Shown piece by piece: positions 25,109-33,009 of a DNA stretch of 64,000 nucleotides. The translations under genes and the position numbers were made by a program. This DNA comes from Pseudomonas sp. CC120222-01a (GTDB lineage: Bacteria; Pseudomonadota; Gammaproteobacteria; Pseudomonadales; Pseudomonadaceae): the NCBI RefSeq assembly GCF_003097235.1, contig NZ_QEQQ01000014.1, positions 106,339-170,338 on the forward strand. Reading direction: 5' to 3'. Each line of letters starts with the position of its first letter. The first letter of the stretch is position 1. The notes under the pieces were generated by a model. That model made no database searches. It was not told the origin of the DNA and saw nothing but the letters and a program-made list of their open reading frames with translations.

Positions 25109-25186
25109 GTTCCACTCGCTCAGACCCTCAATCTAGAATACGTCTCAATTAAAAGCTATTTACGTATTCGAGTGAGACGGTCGATC

Positions 25187-26173
25187 ATGACGTGCACAGA
25201 TTTCAAGTTTTCCATCAAGCGCATTTGTTTCGACGAAGACTATTGCCCGGCCGAAACAACGCGCCTTACTACCAACTTCGCCAACTTGGCGAGGGGTGCG
25301 AGCCGACAGGAGAATCTGCGTAATACGTTGCAGATGATTGACAACCGTTTCAATGCCCTGGCGCACTGGGATAATCCCGAAGGTGATCGTTACACGGTCG
25401 AGCTTGAAATTGTTTCTGTCGCCATGAGCCTCGGCGATGATAATCACGATCAGGCATTGCCGTTGATTGAAATCCTGAAGACGAGCATCGTCGACCGCAC
25501 CACGGGCGAGCGCACCGCAGGCATGGTCGGCAACAACTTCTCTTCTTACGTGCGCGATTACGACTTCAGCGTCTTGCTGCTGGGGCACAACAAAAACCAG
25601 GCCGCCTTCAGCACGCCCGAGCATTTTGGCGAGCTGCACGGCAAGCTGTTCAAGAGCTTCGTCAACTCGGCAGCGTATAAAGCACACTTTGCCAAGCCAC
25701 CGGTTATTTGCCTGAGTGTTTCCAGCAGCAAGAAGTACCACCGCACTGAAAATCAGCACCCTGTATTGGGCCATGAATACCAGCAAGATGAATATTCGCT
25801 GACGGATGAATACTTCGGGAAAATGGGCCTGAAGGTCCGCTACTTCATGCCGCCGAACAGTGTTGCGCCCTTGGCGTTCTATTTCGCCGGTGATTTGCTG
25901 GGTGACTACAGCAACCTTGAATTGATCAGCACCATCAGCACCATGGACACCTTCCAGAAGATCTATCGGCCGGAAATCTACAATGCCAACTCTGCGGCAG
26001 GCAAATGCTACCAACCCAGCCTGCAGCACCAGGATTACTCATTGACGCGCATCGTCTATGACCGCGAAGAGCGTAGCCGGCTGGCCATCGAACAAGGACG
26101 CTTTGTCGAAGAGCACTTCATCAAGCCTTACCAAACTGTGCTCGAACAATGGTCCGCTCATTACGCGTGCTGA
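25187..26173 (+). CDS. mesX: MesX (DUF1852), oxygenase-like partner of the MesD methionine synthase
   Basis: A 328-residue DUF1852 protein: opening MTCTDFKFSIKRICFDEDYC, then TRLTTNFANLARG (about 26-38), and NHDQALPLIEILKTSIVDRT. Members occur next to short MetE-like methionine synthases and are required with oxygen for methionine synthesis by the MesD family. The chemistry, presumably supply of the methyl group without folate, is unresolved. The GTG at 25172 is rejected for the ATG at 25187 on family N-terminus. It is 27 bp before mesD, clearly co-transcribed. Confidence 0.83.
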   Translation: MTCTDFKFSIKRICFDEDYCPAETTRLTTNFANLARGASRQENLRNTLQMIDNRFNALAHWDNPEGDRYTVELEIVSVAMSLGDDNHDQALPLIEILKTSIVDRTTGERTAGMVGNNFSSYVRDYDFSVLLLGHNKNQAAFSTPEHFGELHGKLFKSFVNSAAYKAHFAKPPVICLSVSSSKKYHRTENQHPVLGHEYQQDEYSLTDEYFGKMGLKVRYFMPPNSVAPLAFYFAGDLLGDYSNLELISTISTMDTFQKIYRPEIYNANSAAGKCYQPSLQHQDYSLTRIVYDREERSRLAIEQGRFVEEHFIKPYQTVLEQWSAHYAC

Positions 26174-26200
26174 ATTACCAGGAATACAAGGTCACCCGCC

Positions 26201-27232
26201 ATGAAAAAACTGTTACCCACTTCCACTGCCGGCAGCCTGCCCAAGCCTTCCTGGCTGGCGCAACCAGAAACACTCTGGTCGCCCTGGAAGTTGCACGATG
26301 AAGCCTTGATCGAAGGCAAGCAGGATGCGCTGCGCCTGGCCCTGCAAGAGCAGCAGCACGCCGGTATCGACATCGTCAGCGATGGCGAGCAAACCCGTCA
26401 GCACTTCGTCACGACCTTCATCGAGCATCTCGATGGCGTGGATTTTGAAAAACGTGAAACCGTCAGGATTCGCGATCGCTACGATGCCAGCGTGCCAACG
26501 GTGGTAGGCGCCGTTGCCCGTCGCCAGCCGGTCTTCGTCGAAGACGCCAGGTTCCTGCGCCAGCAAACCTCGCAGCCGATCAAATGGGCGCTGCCAGGCC
26601 CGATGACCATGATCGACACGCTGTATGACGCGCACTACAAGAGCCGCGAAAAGCTGGCTTGGGAATTCGCCAGGATCCTCAACCAGGAAGCGCGCGAACT
26701 CGAAGCAGCTGGTGTCGACATCATCCAGTTCGACGAACCTGCCTTCAACGTGTTCTTCGACGAGGTGAACGAGTGGGGGGTGGCCACCCTGGAGAGGGCG
26801 GTCGAAGGCCTGAAATGCGAAACGGCCGTGCATATCTGCTATGGCTATGGCATCAAAGCCAACACCGACTGGAAGAAGACCCTGGGTTCGGAATGGCGGC
26901 AATACGAAGAAGCCTTCCCCAAGCTGCAGAAGTCCAGCATCGACATCATCTCGCTGGAATGCCACAACTCCCACGTCCCCATGGACCTGATCGAACTCAT
27001 CCGTGGCAAGAAGGTGATGGTCGGTGCCATTGATGTGGCAAACCACACAATCGAAACCCCTGAAGAAGTCGCCAATACCCTGCGCAAGGCGCTGCAGTTC
27101 GTGGATGCCGACAAGCTCTACCCCTGCACCAACTGTGGCATGGCGCCGTTGCCGCGGCGCGTGGCCAACGGCAAGCTGCGTGCCTTGAGTGCGGGGGCAG
27201 AGATCGTCCGCCGCGAACTCGCGCGCCATTGA
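26201..27232 (+). CDS. mesD: MesD-type core methionine synthase (short MetE)
   Basis: A 343-residue protein equal to the C-terminal catalytic half of cobalamin-independent methionine synthase, lacking the N-terminal folate-binding half. Zinc ligands are visible as H211-x-C213 (HICYGYG), E253 (ISLECH) and C309 (PCTNCGM); homocysteine-binding landmarks TAGSLPKP (9-16) and DEPAF (178-182) are present. Next to a DUF1852 gene this is the MesD family, which makes methionine from homocysteine independently of methyl-folate. The MetR-like box upstream suggests control by homocysteine/methionine status. Confidence 0.85.
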   Translation: MKKLLPTSTAGSLPKPSWLAQPETLWSPWKLHDEALIEGKQDALRLALQEQQHAGIDIVSDGEQTRQHFVTTFIEHLDGVDFEKRETVRIRDRYDASVPTVVGAVARRQPVFVEDARFLRQQTSQPIKWALPGPMTMIDTLYDAHYKSREKLAWEFARILNQEARELEAAGVDIIQFDEPAFNVFFDEVNEWGVATLERAVEGLKCETAVHICYGYGIKANTDWKKTLGSEWRQYEEAFPKLQKSSIDIISLECHNSHVPMDLIELIRGKKVMVGAIDVANHTIETPEEVANTLRKALQFVDADKLYPCTNCGMAPLPRRVANGKLRALSAGAEIVRRELARH

Positions 27233-27372
27233 TGGCGGCGACGCAACCCTTGCTGTATTTCAAAGGACACTATTGCAACCTTGCCGCCCATGAGGGCGCT
27301 CTGCCTGACATCTACGCCTCGCCGCCCAACGCTTGGTGAGGTTGAGGTCATCTGCGATGGCCAAGGGCAGCG

Positions 27373-27951
27373 TCAGGCGTCGCGGTAGGTGCCTTTCTGC
27401 TTGGCGGCGTGCGTCGCCAGTGCATCCATGAGCGCGGGCGACAAGCAGTCGTACGGTTCCAGGCCAAGTTCACGCAGCCGCCCGCGAATCGCGGCCATCT
27501 GTGCCGGAGGCGTGCCGCTTTCGATCACCGAGGACACGAAAGCGGCAAATGCCGGTGCAGACCAGCCGGTTTGCGGGGACAGTTCGGTATGCACGAAGTC
27601 GAGGCCGTAGAAGGCATGCCCGCTGTTCTCGACGCGGCCGAACAGGTGGGCGCCACAGTCACGGCAGGCATGGCGCTGGATCACCGCGCCGGGGTCAACC
27701 ACCTGAAGCTTCTCGCCATGGGCCAGCACGCTGACCTTGTCGCGGGGGACCACGGCCACCACCGAGAAGGTCGCGCCTGCGGGCTTCCAGCACTTGGTGC
27801 AGCCACAGGCATGGTTGTGCAGCGTTTGCGCGCTGACGGCGACCTCGACCTTGTCGGTCGGGCACAGGCACTGCAGGGTGCCGCCGGCGAAACCGGGTTG
27901 CTCCGGCTGGATACCTTGGTCGATCGATGGATGTAACGCTACGGCGTTCAT
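27373..27951 (-). CDS. gfa: Gfa, glutathione-dependent formaldehyde-activating enzyme
   Basis: A 192-residue Gfa-family protein. Its cysteines C-x-C (LQCLCPTD), HACGCTKCW and RHACRDCGAHLF are the structural and catalytic zinc ligands. The C-terminal SPALMDALATHAAKQKGTYR is typical of the full-length type. Gfa is annotated as S-(hydroxymethyl)glutathione synthase in formaldehyde detoxification, although this catalytic role has been questioned. AGGAGG nine bases upstream supports the start. It follows the aminotransferase gene by 70 bp on the same strand. Confidence 0.9.
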   Translation of the reverse strand: MNAVALHPSIDQGIQPEQPGFAGGTLQCLCPTDKVEVAVSAQTLHNHACGCTKCWKPAGATFSVVAVVPRDKVSVLAHGEKLQVVDPGAVIQRHACRDCGAHLFGRVENSGHAFYGLDFVHTELSPQTGWSAPAFAAFVSSVIESGTPPAQMAAIRGRLRELGLEPYDCLSPALMDALATHAAKQKGTYRDA

Positions 27952-28021
27952 GGTACTGGTCCCTCCTGTCGCTGGTGTGAGGTCAGTCTGCAGCGTAGGC
28001 GAAATGCAGCGAGGATGAGGC

Positions 28022-29155
28022 TCAGTTCACCAGCACTTCGTCCAGTGCCTGCTCAAGGGTGCTGACCGTGCGCTCGATGTTGTGCAGTTTTTCGAGCCCG
28101 AACAAGCCGATGCGGAAGGTCTGGAAGTCGGCTGGCTCGTCACATTGCAACGGCACCCCGGCGGCGATCTGCAGGCCGTGCACGGCAAATTTGCTGCCGT
28201 TCTTGATGTCGGCATCATCGGTGTAGCTCACCACCACGCCCGGGGCCTGGAAACCGGCTGCGGCCACGCTCCTGATGCCTTTGCCGGCCAGCAGGGCGCG
28301 CACCCGATCGCCCAGCGCCTGCTGTTCGCCACGCAGCTTGTCGAAGCCATAGGCTTGCATCTCGTTCATCACGTCGTTGAACCGCGCCAGTGAATCGCTG
28401 GGCATGGTTGCGTGGTAGGCATGCCCGCCCTGTTCGTAGGCCTGCATGATCTGCAGCCACTTTTTCAGGTCGCAGGCAAAGCTGCTGCTCTGCGTCTGCC
28501 CGATGCGCTCCAGGGCCAAGGCACTGAACATCACCAGGGCGCAGCAAGGGGAGGCGCTCCAGCCTTTCTGCGGTGCGCTGATCAGCAGGTCGACGGCGCA
28601 CTTTTGCATATCGACCCAAAGCGTGCCCGAGGCGATGCAGTCCAGCACGAACAGGCCACCCACCGCGTGCACGGCGTCGCCGACGGCCCGCAGGTAATCG
28701 TCGGGCAGGATTATCCCGGAAGAGGTTTCGACATGGGGGGCGAAGACCACCTGCGGCTTGTGCGTTTTTATCGCCGCCAGCACTTCGTCCAGGGGAGGAG
28801 GGGCGTAGGCCGCCTGGCGACCTGTTTCGACCGGCCGGGCTTTCAGCACCGTGGTGGCCGCCGGGATGTTGCCCATCTCAAGGATCTGGCTCCAGCGATA
28901 ACTGAACCAGCCGTTGCGGACCACCAGGCATTGCTGGCCGTTGGCGAACTGCCGCGCTACCGCTTCCATGCCGAAGGTACCGCTGCCCGGGACTACCGCA
29001 ACGGCCTGGGCGTTGTAGACCTGTTTCAGGGTGCTGGAAATGTTCCGCATCACGCCTTGGAAAGTCTGCGACATGTGATTGAGCGAGCGGTCGGTGTAGA
29101 CCACCGAGTACTCGACCAGCCCTTCGGGATCAATGGCGGGATAGATCTTGGACAT
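28022..29155 (-). CDS. Class V aminotransferase (alanine-glyoxylate aminotransferase type)
   Basis: A 377-residue PLP enzyme of fold type I, class V: VVPGSGTFGMEAVARQFANG (about 54-73), FVLDCIASGTLWVDM with the PLP-contacting Asp, and the Schiff-base lysine in LISAPQKGWSASPCC (about 195). The family covers alanine-glyoxylate, serine-pyruvate and 2-aminoethylphosphonate transaminases; the substrate cannot be decided. AAGGAG seven bases upstream fixes the start. It is between an MFS gene and gfa, all on the minus strand, which may form one unit. Confidence 0.85.
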   Translation of the reverse strand: MSKIYPAIDPEGLVEYSVVYTDRSLNHMSQTFQGVMRNISSTLKQVYNAQAVAVVPGSGTFGMEAVARQFANGQQCLVVRNGWFSYRWSQILEMGNIPAATTVLKARPVETGRQAAYAPPPLDEVLAAIKTHKPQVVFAPHVETSSGIILPDDYLRAVGDAVHAVGGLFVLDCIASGTLWVDMQKCAVDLLISAPQKGWSASPCCALVMFSALALERIGQTQSSSFACDLKKWLQIMQAYEQGGHAYHATMPSDSLARFNDVMNEMQAYGFDKLRGEQQALGDRVRALLAGKGIRSVAAAGFQAPGVVVSYTDDADIKNGSKFAVHGLQIAAGVPLQCDEPADFQTFRIGLFGLEKLHNIERTVSTLEQALDEVLVN

Positions 29156-29348
29156 GGGGTGACTCCTTTCGGCAGAGAGGTTTCGGCAGAGATGTCAGTG
29201 GTATCGACCTTGGCCCAGGATTTGGCAAATGACAAGATTGGGGCCACTTTGCTGCTTCCAGGATGAACGTTGTATGCCTGTATTTGAAATTCTGCCGCTG
29301 CACTCCATAGGCCCGTCAGGGCCCCTCCGAGGTAACTGGGGTTCGCGC

Positions 29349-30674
29349 TTACTGGGCTTCGATCTTGCGCGGCGCCATGAAGTACATCCAGATCAGCGCC
29401 AGGAAGTACATGGCCGGGATCATGGTGAACAGCACGGCATAGTTGTTGTTCGTCGCCATCAGCACGCTGCCGACGATCTGCGTCATGAACATCCCGCCTA
29501 TCGCCGCACACATGCTGGCAAAGCCGAACACCGTGCTGATCAGGTGCTTGGGTGTGTAGTCCATCACCAGGCTCCAGATGTTCGCGGTCCAGGCTTGGTG
29601 CGCGCCAACTGCCAGGGCGATGGCCAGCACCGCGATCCACAGGCTGCTGGCATGGGCGGCGAAGGTCACGCTGACCATGGTGCAGGCGAAAATCAGCATC
29701 GACACCAGGCGCGCGGTGGTGGCGCGCACGCCGCGGCCGATCAGCCACGACGACAGGATGCCGCCGCCGATGCTGCCGAAGTCGGCGGTCAGCCAGATCA
29801 GCATCAGCGGGATGCCCATCTGGGTCACGCTGATCCCTAAGTTGTACTGCTGGTTGAGGAACGGCGGCAGCCAGTACAGGTAGAACCAGAACACCGGCGC
29901 GGTGATCGCGTAGGCCACGGCGAAGGCCCAGGTGCCGCGCATGCCGAGGATGCGGCTGAAGGGCAGGCGCGCCACCTCCGGCTCGACGTCCTGCTGGATG
30001 TAGTCGAGTTCGCTCTGGCGCACGCTTGGGTGTTCTTCCGGGTTGAAGTACTTCAGGCCCCAGAACACCAGCCAGACCAGGCCCAGGCAGCCCATGGCGA
30101 TGAACGCGGCCTGCCAGCCCCAGACGGTCAGAATCAGCGGCAGCAGGGCCGGGGTGACCATGGCGCCGACGTTGGTGCCGGCGTTGAACAGGCCGGTGGC
30201 GATGGCACGCTCGCCGGCAGGGAACCACAGGCGCACGGTCTTCACGCAGGCCGGGTAGTTGGCCGCTTCGGTCAGGCCGAGGATGAAGCGGCAGACCATG
30301 AAGCCGGCCGCCGAGGTGGCCAGGCCGTGGGCGCCGGTGGCCAGGCTCCACAGCAGCACGGCGGCGAAGAAGGCGCGCTTGACGCCGACCTTGTCGATCA
30401 GCCGGCCCTGCAGCACGAAGCCGACCGCATAGCCGACCTGGAACCAGAAGTTGATGTTGGCGTAGTCCATCGCCGTCCAACTCATGGCCTTGGCCAGTTC
30501 CGGCTGCATGATGCCGAGCGCGGCGCGGTCGATGTAGTTCAGGGTGGTGGCGAAGAACACCAGGGCGAGCATGCCCCAACGGGTCTTGCCGACGGCGAAG
30601 GCGCCACGGATCTTGTCGCCGATGCCGGCGGATGGCAGCCGTGGGCTGGCGGTGGTGGGCTTGGAGTGGTTCAT
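29349..30674 (-). CDS. MFS transporter, ACS (anion:cation symporter) family
   Basis: A 441-residue 12-helix carrier. The opening after a hydrophilic tail (RWGMLALVFFATTLNYIDRA) and FILGLTEAANYPACVKTVRL are signatures of the ACS group (hexuronate, galactarate, aromatic acid carriers). It is likely a proton symporter for an organic acid. The chosen ATG at 30674 has AGGA very close (1-base gap), so the start is not certain. It lies downstream of the flavoprotein gene behind a 27-bp palindrome (30803-30829) and may be the uptake system for that cluster. Confidence 0.85.
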   Translation of the reverse strand: MNHSKPTTASPRLPSAGIGDKIRGAFAVGKTRWGMLALVFFATTLNYIDRAALGIMQPELAKAMSWTAMDYANINFWFQVGYAVGFVLQGRLIDKVGVKRAFFAAVLLWSLATGAHGLATSAAGFMVCRFILGLTEAANYPACVKTVRLWFPAGERAIATGLFNAGTNVGAMVTPALLPLILTVWGWQAAFIAMGCLGLVWLVFWGLKYFNPEEHPSVRQSELDYIQQDVEPEVARLPFSRILGMRGTWAFAVAYAITAPVFWFYLYWLPPFLNQQYNLGISVTQMGIPLMLIWLTADFGSIGGGILSSWLIGRGVRATTARLVSMLIFACTMVSVTFAAHASSLWIAVLAIALAVGAHQAWTANIWSLVMDYTPKHLISTVFGFASMCAAIGGMFMTQIVGSVLMATNNNYAVLFTMIPAMYFLALIWMYFMAPRKIEAQ

Positions 30675-30802
30675 ATCCTGGTCGTTTCTTGAAATTGTAA
30701 TGAACGGCTTTTTCTCGAACGTGACCTGGCCCCAGGCAGGGGGTACACGCAAGGCCGGTGCATGGTGAGCAGTGAATCGGCGACCGTCAATTCGCAGGAG
30801 GG

Positions 30803-30829
30803 GGCTATTGTTCGATAACCGAACAATAG
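30803..30829. promoter_or_regulatory. 27-bp perfect palindrome before the MFS gene
   Basis: GCTATTGTTCG-ATAAC-CGAACAATAGC: 11-bp perfect arms and a 5-base centre. The GTTCGATAA-type core resembles sites of PcaR/PobR-like IclR regulators. It lies 10 bp after the flavoprotein stop and 129 bp upstream of the MFS start. No T-run follows on either strand, so an operator is more likely than a terminator. Confidence 0.6.
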
Positions 30830-30839
30830 CGAACCGCGC

Positions 30840-32513
30840 TCACACGCTGGCCAGCGCCTTGCCGGCCAGATAGCCGAAGGTCATGCCCGGCCCCAGGGTG
30901 ATACCACCGCTAGGATAATGCCCGGCCATCACGCTGTGCATGTCGTTGCCGACCGCGAACAGGCCGGGTATCGGCTGCTGCGTGTGATCGAGCACGCGTG
31001 CGGCAGCATCGGTGTGCAGGCCGGCGAAGGTGCCGAGGCTGCCGGGCAGCAGTTTTACAGCATGGAAGGGGCCGTGCAGCAAGGGCCGCAACGAGGGGTT
31101 AGGCCCGTGCAGCGGTTCGCCCTGGGCTTTGTTGTAGGCCGAGGCGCCGCGCTGAAAGGCCGGATCTTCGCCGTGTGCAGCATGGCGATTGAAGTCGGCC
31201 ACGGTGCGTTGCAGCTGCCCGGCATCGATCCCGCAGCGCTGCGCCAGTTCTGCCAGGGACGGGCCGCTGAACAGATAGCCGCGGCGCTGATAGAAACCGG
31301 TCGGGAACGGGAACGGCTTGGCCCAGCCGATGCCGTAGCGCCGTTGCGCGGCGTGGTCGCAGATCAGCCAGGCTTCGTGGGGTTCGCCCGGTGGCGTGGC
31401 GGCGAACAGCGCATTCATGAAGTCGTGGTAGCAATCGGCTTCGTTGACGAAGCGGCGGCCATCACGGCGCACGGCGATGAAGCCGGGCTTGGCGCGGTCG
31501 ATCAGGTGGGGAAAGTGGCCAACGCTGCCGTCACGGCGCGGCACCCGCGAGACCGGTGCCCAGGCGCCGGCATGGGCAAGCGAGGGGCCAAGCCGGGCGC
31601 CGACCTGTTCGCCCAGGCGCAGGCCGTCACCGCTGTTCTGCGCTGGCGCGGCCGAGTGATGCTCAGTGCCGTCGGGCGCATGGGGCATGAGCTGGGCAAT
31701 GCGCTGGGGGTCGTGGGCAAAGCCACCACACGCCAGCACCACGCCACGACGTGCGCGGATCACCTGGCCATCGGCGAACTGGGCGCCGTCGATGCGCCCA
31801 TTGCCGAGCAAGCGAGTGGCCGGCTTTTCGGTGAGCACGGTCACGCCAAGGTCCAGGGCGCTGTGCAACAGGCGGGCGACCAGCGCGTTGCCGTTGACCA
31901 GGTGCAGACCGCGCCGATGCAGCAGCAGGTCGCGACCATGGCGCAGCAGGCGCTTGCCGACGTGCAGGGTGGCCTTGGGCGAGCGGCGGGCATTGAAGAA
32001 CGCGGCCATGTCGGCGCCACCAGCGATGCCCATGCCCGCCAGGCTGACGATGTCCAGAGGCGGGCGCAGTTTGTGCAGCCATGGGCCAAGCAACCGACCG
32101 TCGAACGGCAGCGCGCACAGCGAGCGCCCGCCACGCGCGCTGCCGTCACCTTCACGCATGTCGGGCATCTTGCTGCCGGACTGGAACTGCACGGCGGTGT
32201 GCTGCTGGAAGAACGCCACCATCTCCGGGCCATGGCGCAGGAAGGCGCGCTGGCGAGGGTCCAGTTCGGCGACCTGGGTCTGGGAGCGCAGGTAGCGTTC
32301 TGGTGCATCGTCGGCTTCGATGATGCCTTCGGCGACGGCCAGCGGGTTGCGCGGAATCCACAGCCAGCCCCCCGACCAGGCACTGGTACCGCCAAGCTGG
32401 CTGGCCTTTTCCGCGACGATCACCTGCAGGCCGTGATGCGCGGCGGTAACGGCGGCCGCCAGGCCAGAGGCACCGGAGCCGATGACAAGTACGTCACACG
32501 CAAGGGGTTGCAT
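30840..32513 (-). CDS. FAD-dependent dehydrogenase, KstD/fumarate reductase-like (paralog 1)
   Basis: A 557-residue flavoprotein. The FAD-binding dinucleotide motif VIGSGASGLAAAV is at about 10-22, EKASQLGGTSAWSGG at about 35-49, and the C-terminal motif GNDMHSVMAGHYPSGGITLG at about 522-541. The Y533-x3-G pattern matches the catalytic Tyr/Gly of 3-ketosteroid delta1-dehydrogenases, enzymes that put a double bond into a ring. AAGGA seven bases before the ATG at 32513 decides the start over an ATG at 32531. It is a paralog of the protein at 32994-34721. The substrate is unknown. Confidence 0.82.
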   Translation of the reverse strand: MQPLACDVLVIGSGASGLAAAVTAAHHGLQVIVAEKASQLGGTSAWSGGWLWIPRNPLAVAEGIIEADDAPERYLRSQTQVAELDPRQRAFLRHGPEMVAFFQQHTAVQFQSGSKMPDMREGDGSARGGRSLCALPFDGRLLGPWLHKLRPPLDIVSLAGMGIAGGADMAAFFNARRSPKATLHVGKRLLRHGRDLLLHRRGLHLVNGNALVARLLHSALDLGVTVLTEKPATRLLGNGRIDGAQFADGQVIRARRGVVLACGGFAHDPQRIAQLMPHAPDGTEHHSAAPAQNSGDGLRLGEQVGARLGPSLAHAGAWAPVSRVPRRDGSVGHFPHLIDRAKPGFIAVRRDGRRFVNEADCYHDFMNALFAATPPGEPHEAWLICDHAAQRRYGIGWAKPFPFPTGFYQRRGYLFSGPSLAELAQRCGIDAGQLQRTVADFNRHAAHGEDPAFQRGASAYNKAQGEPLHGPNPSLRPLLHGPFHAVKLLPGSLGTFAGLHTDAAARVLDHTQQPIPGLFAVGNDMHSVMAGHYPSGGITLGPGMTFGYLAGKALASV

Positions 32514-32545
32514 GAATAGATCCTTATGCAATCAGGCACGGTCAT

Positions 32546-32662
32546 TGTGGGAGCGGCCTTGTGTCGCGAAAGGGCTGCGCAGCAGCCCCAGGGTTTCAGC
32601 GTTTTCGCCAAGATTGCTGGGGCTGCTGTGCAGCCCTTTCGCGACACAAGGCCGCTCCCACA
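32546..32662. repeat. REP pair within the flavoprotein cluster
   Basis: 46-bp arms (32546-32591 and 32617-32662) with one mismatch and a 25-bp spacer; core CTTGTGTCGCGAAAGGGCTG. It lies between the NIPSNAP gene and flavoprotein 1 and may separate expression of the two parts of the cluster. Confidence 0.9.
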
Positions 32663-32688
32663 GGGTCGGCGCTAGTCAGAGGTGAGGG

Positions 32689-33009
32689 TTATTGCAGCGG
32701 CGAAAAGCCCGTGGGCCGCAGCAGCCGCGAGTGCAGTTGCAGCACTGCGCCCAGCTCCCGATTGCGCCGTGAGAACTCCGCCCAGCGTGGGTCGGCGGCC
32801 ATCGCGGCACGGCGCGCCATGCGCTCGTCAAGGCTGGCGTAGGCCCACATATGCACCACCTGGTTGGCCTCGCCGAACTCGCTGGTGAAGAAGCCCACCA
32901 GGTTGCCCAGGTGCTCGCTTTGCACCTCCAGCGCATGGCTTTGGTACAAGGCCAGCCAGTCGGCCATCTTCAGCGGGTCGAGGGTGTAGATTCTCAGTTC
33001 GTAGTACAT
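32689..33009 (-). CDS. NIPSNAP-family protein
   Basis: A 106-residue protein starting MYYELRIYTLDPLKMADWLA and containing HLGNLVGFFTSEFGEANQVV, the NIPSNAP dimeric alpha/beta-barrel (ferredoxin-like) signature. The start at 33009 overlaps the 3' end of flavoprotein 2 by 16 bp, indicating translational coupling. NIPSNAP proteins in catabolic clusters may act as small cofactor-free isomerases or oxygenases, but no reaction is known. A longer open frame upstream is shadow of the flavoprotein gene. Confidence 0.85.
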   Translation of the reverse strand: MYYELRIYTLDPLKMADWLALYQSHALEVQSEHLGNLVGFFTSEFGEANQVVHMWAYASLDERMARRAAMAADPRWAEFSRRNRELGAVLQLHSRLLRPTGFSPLQ

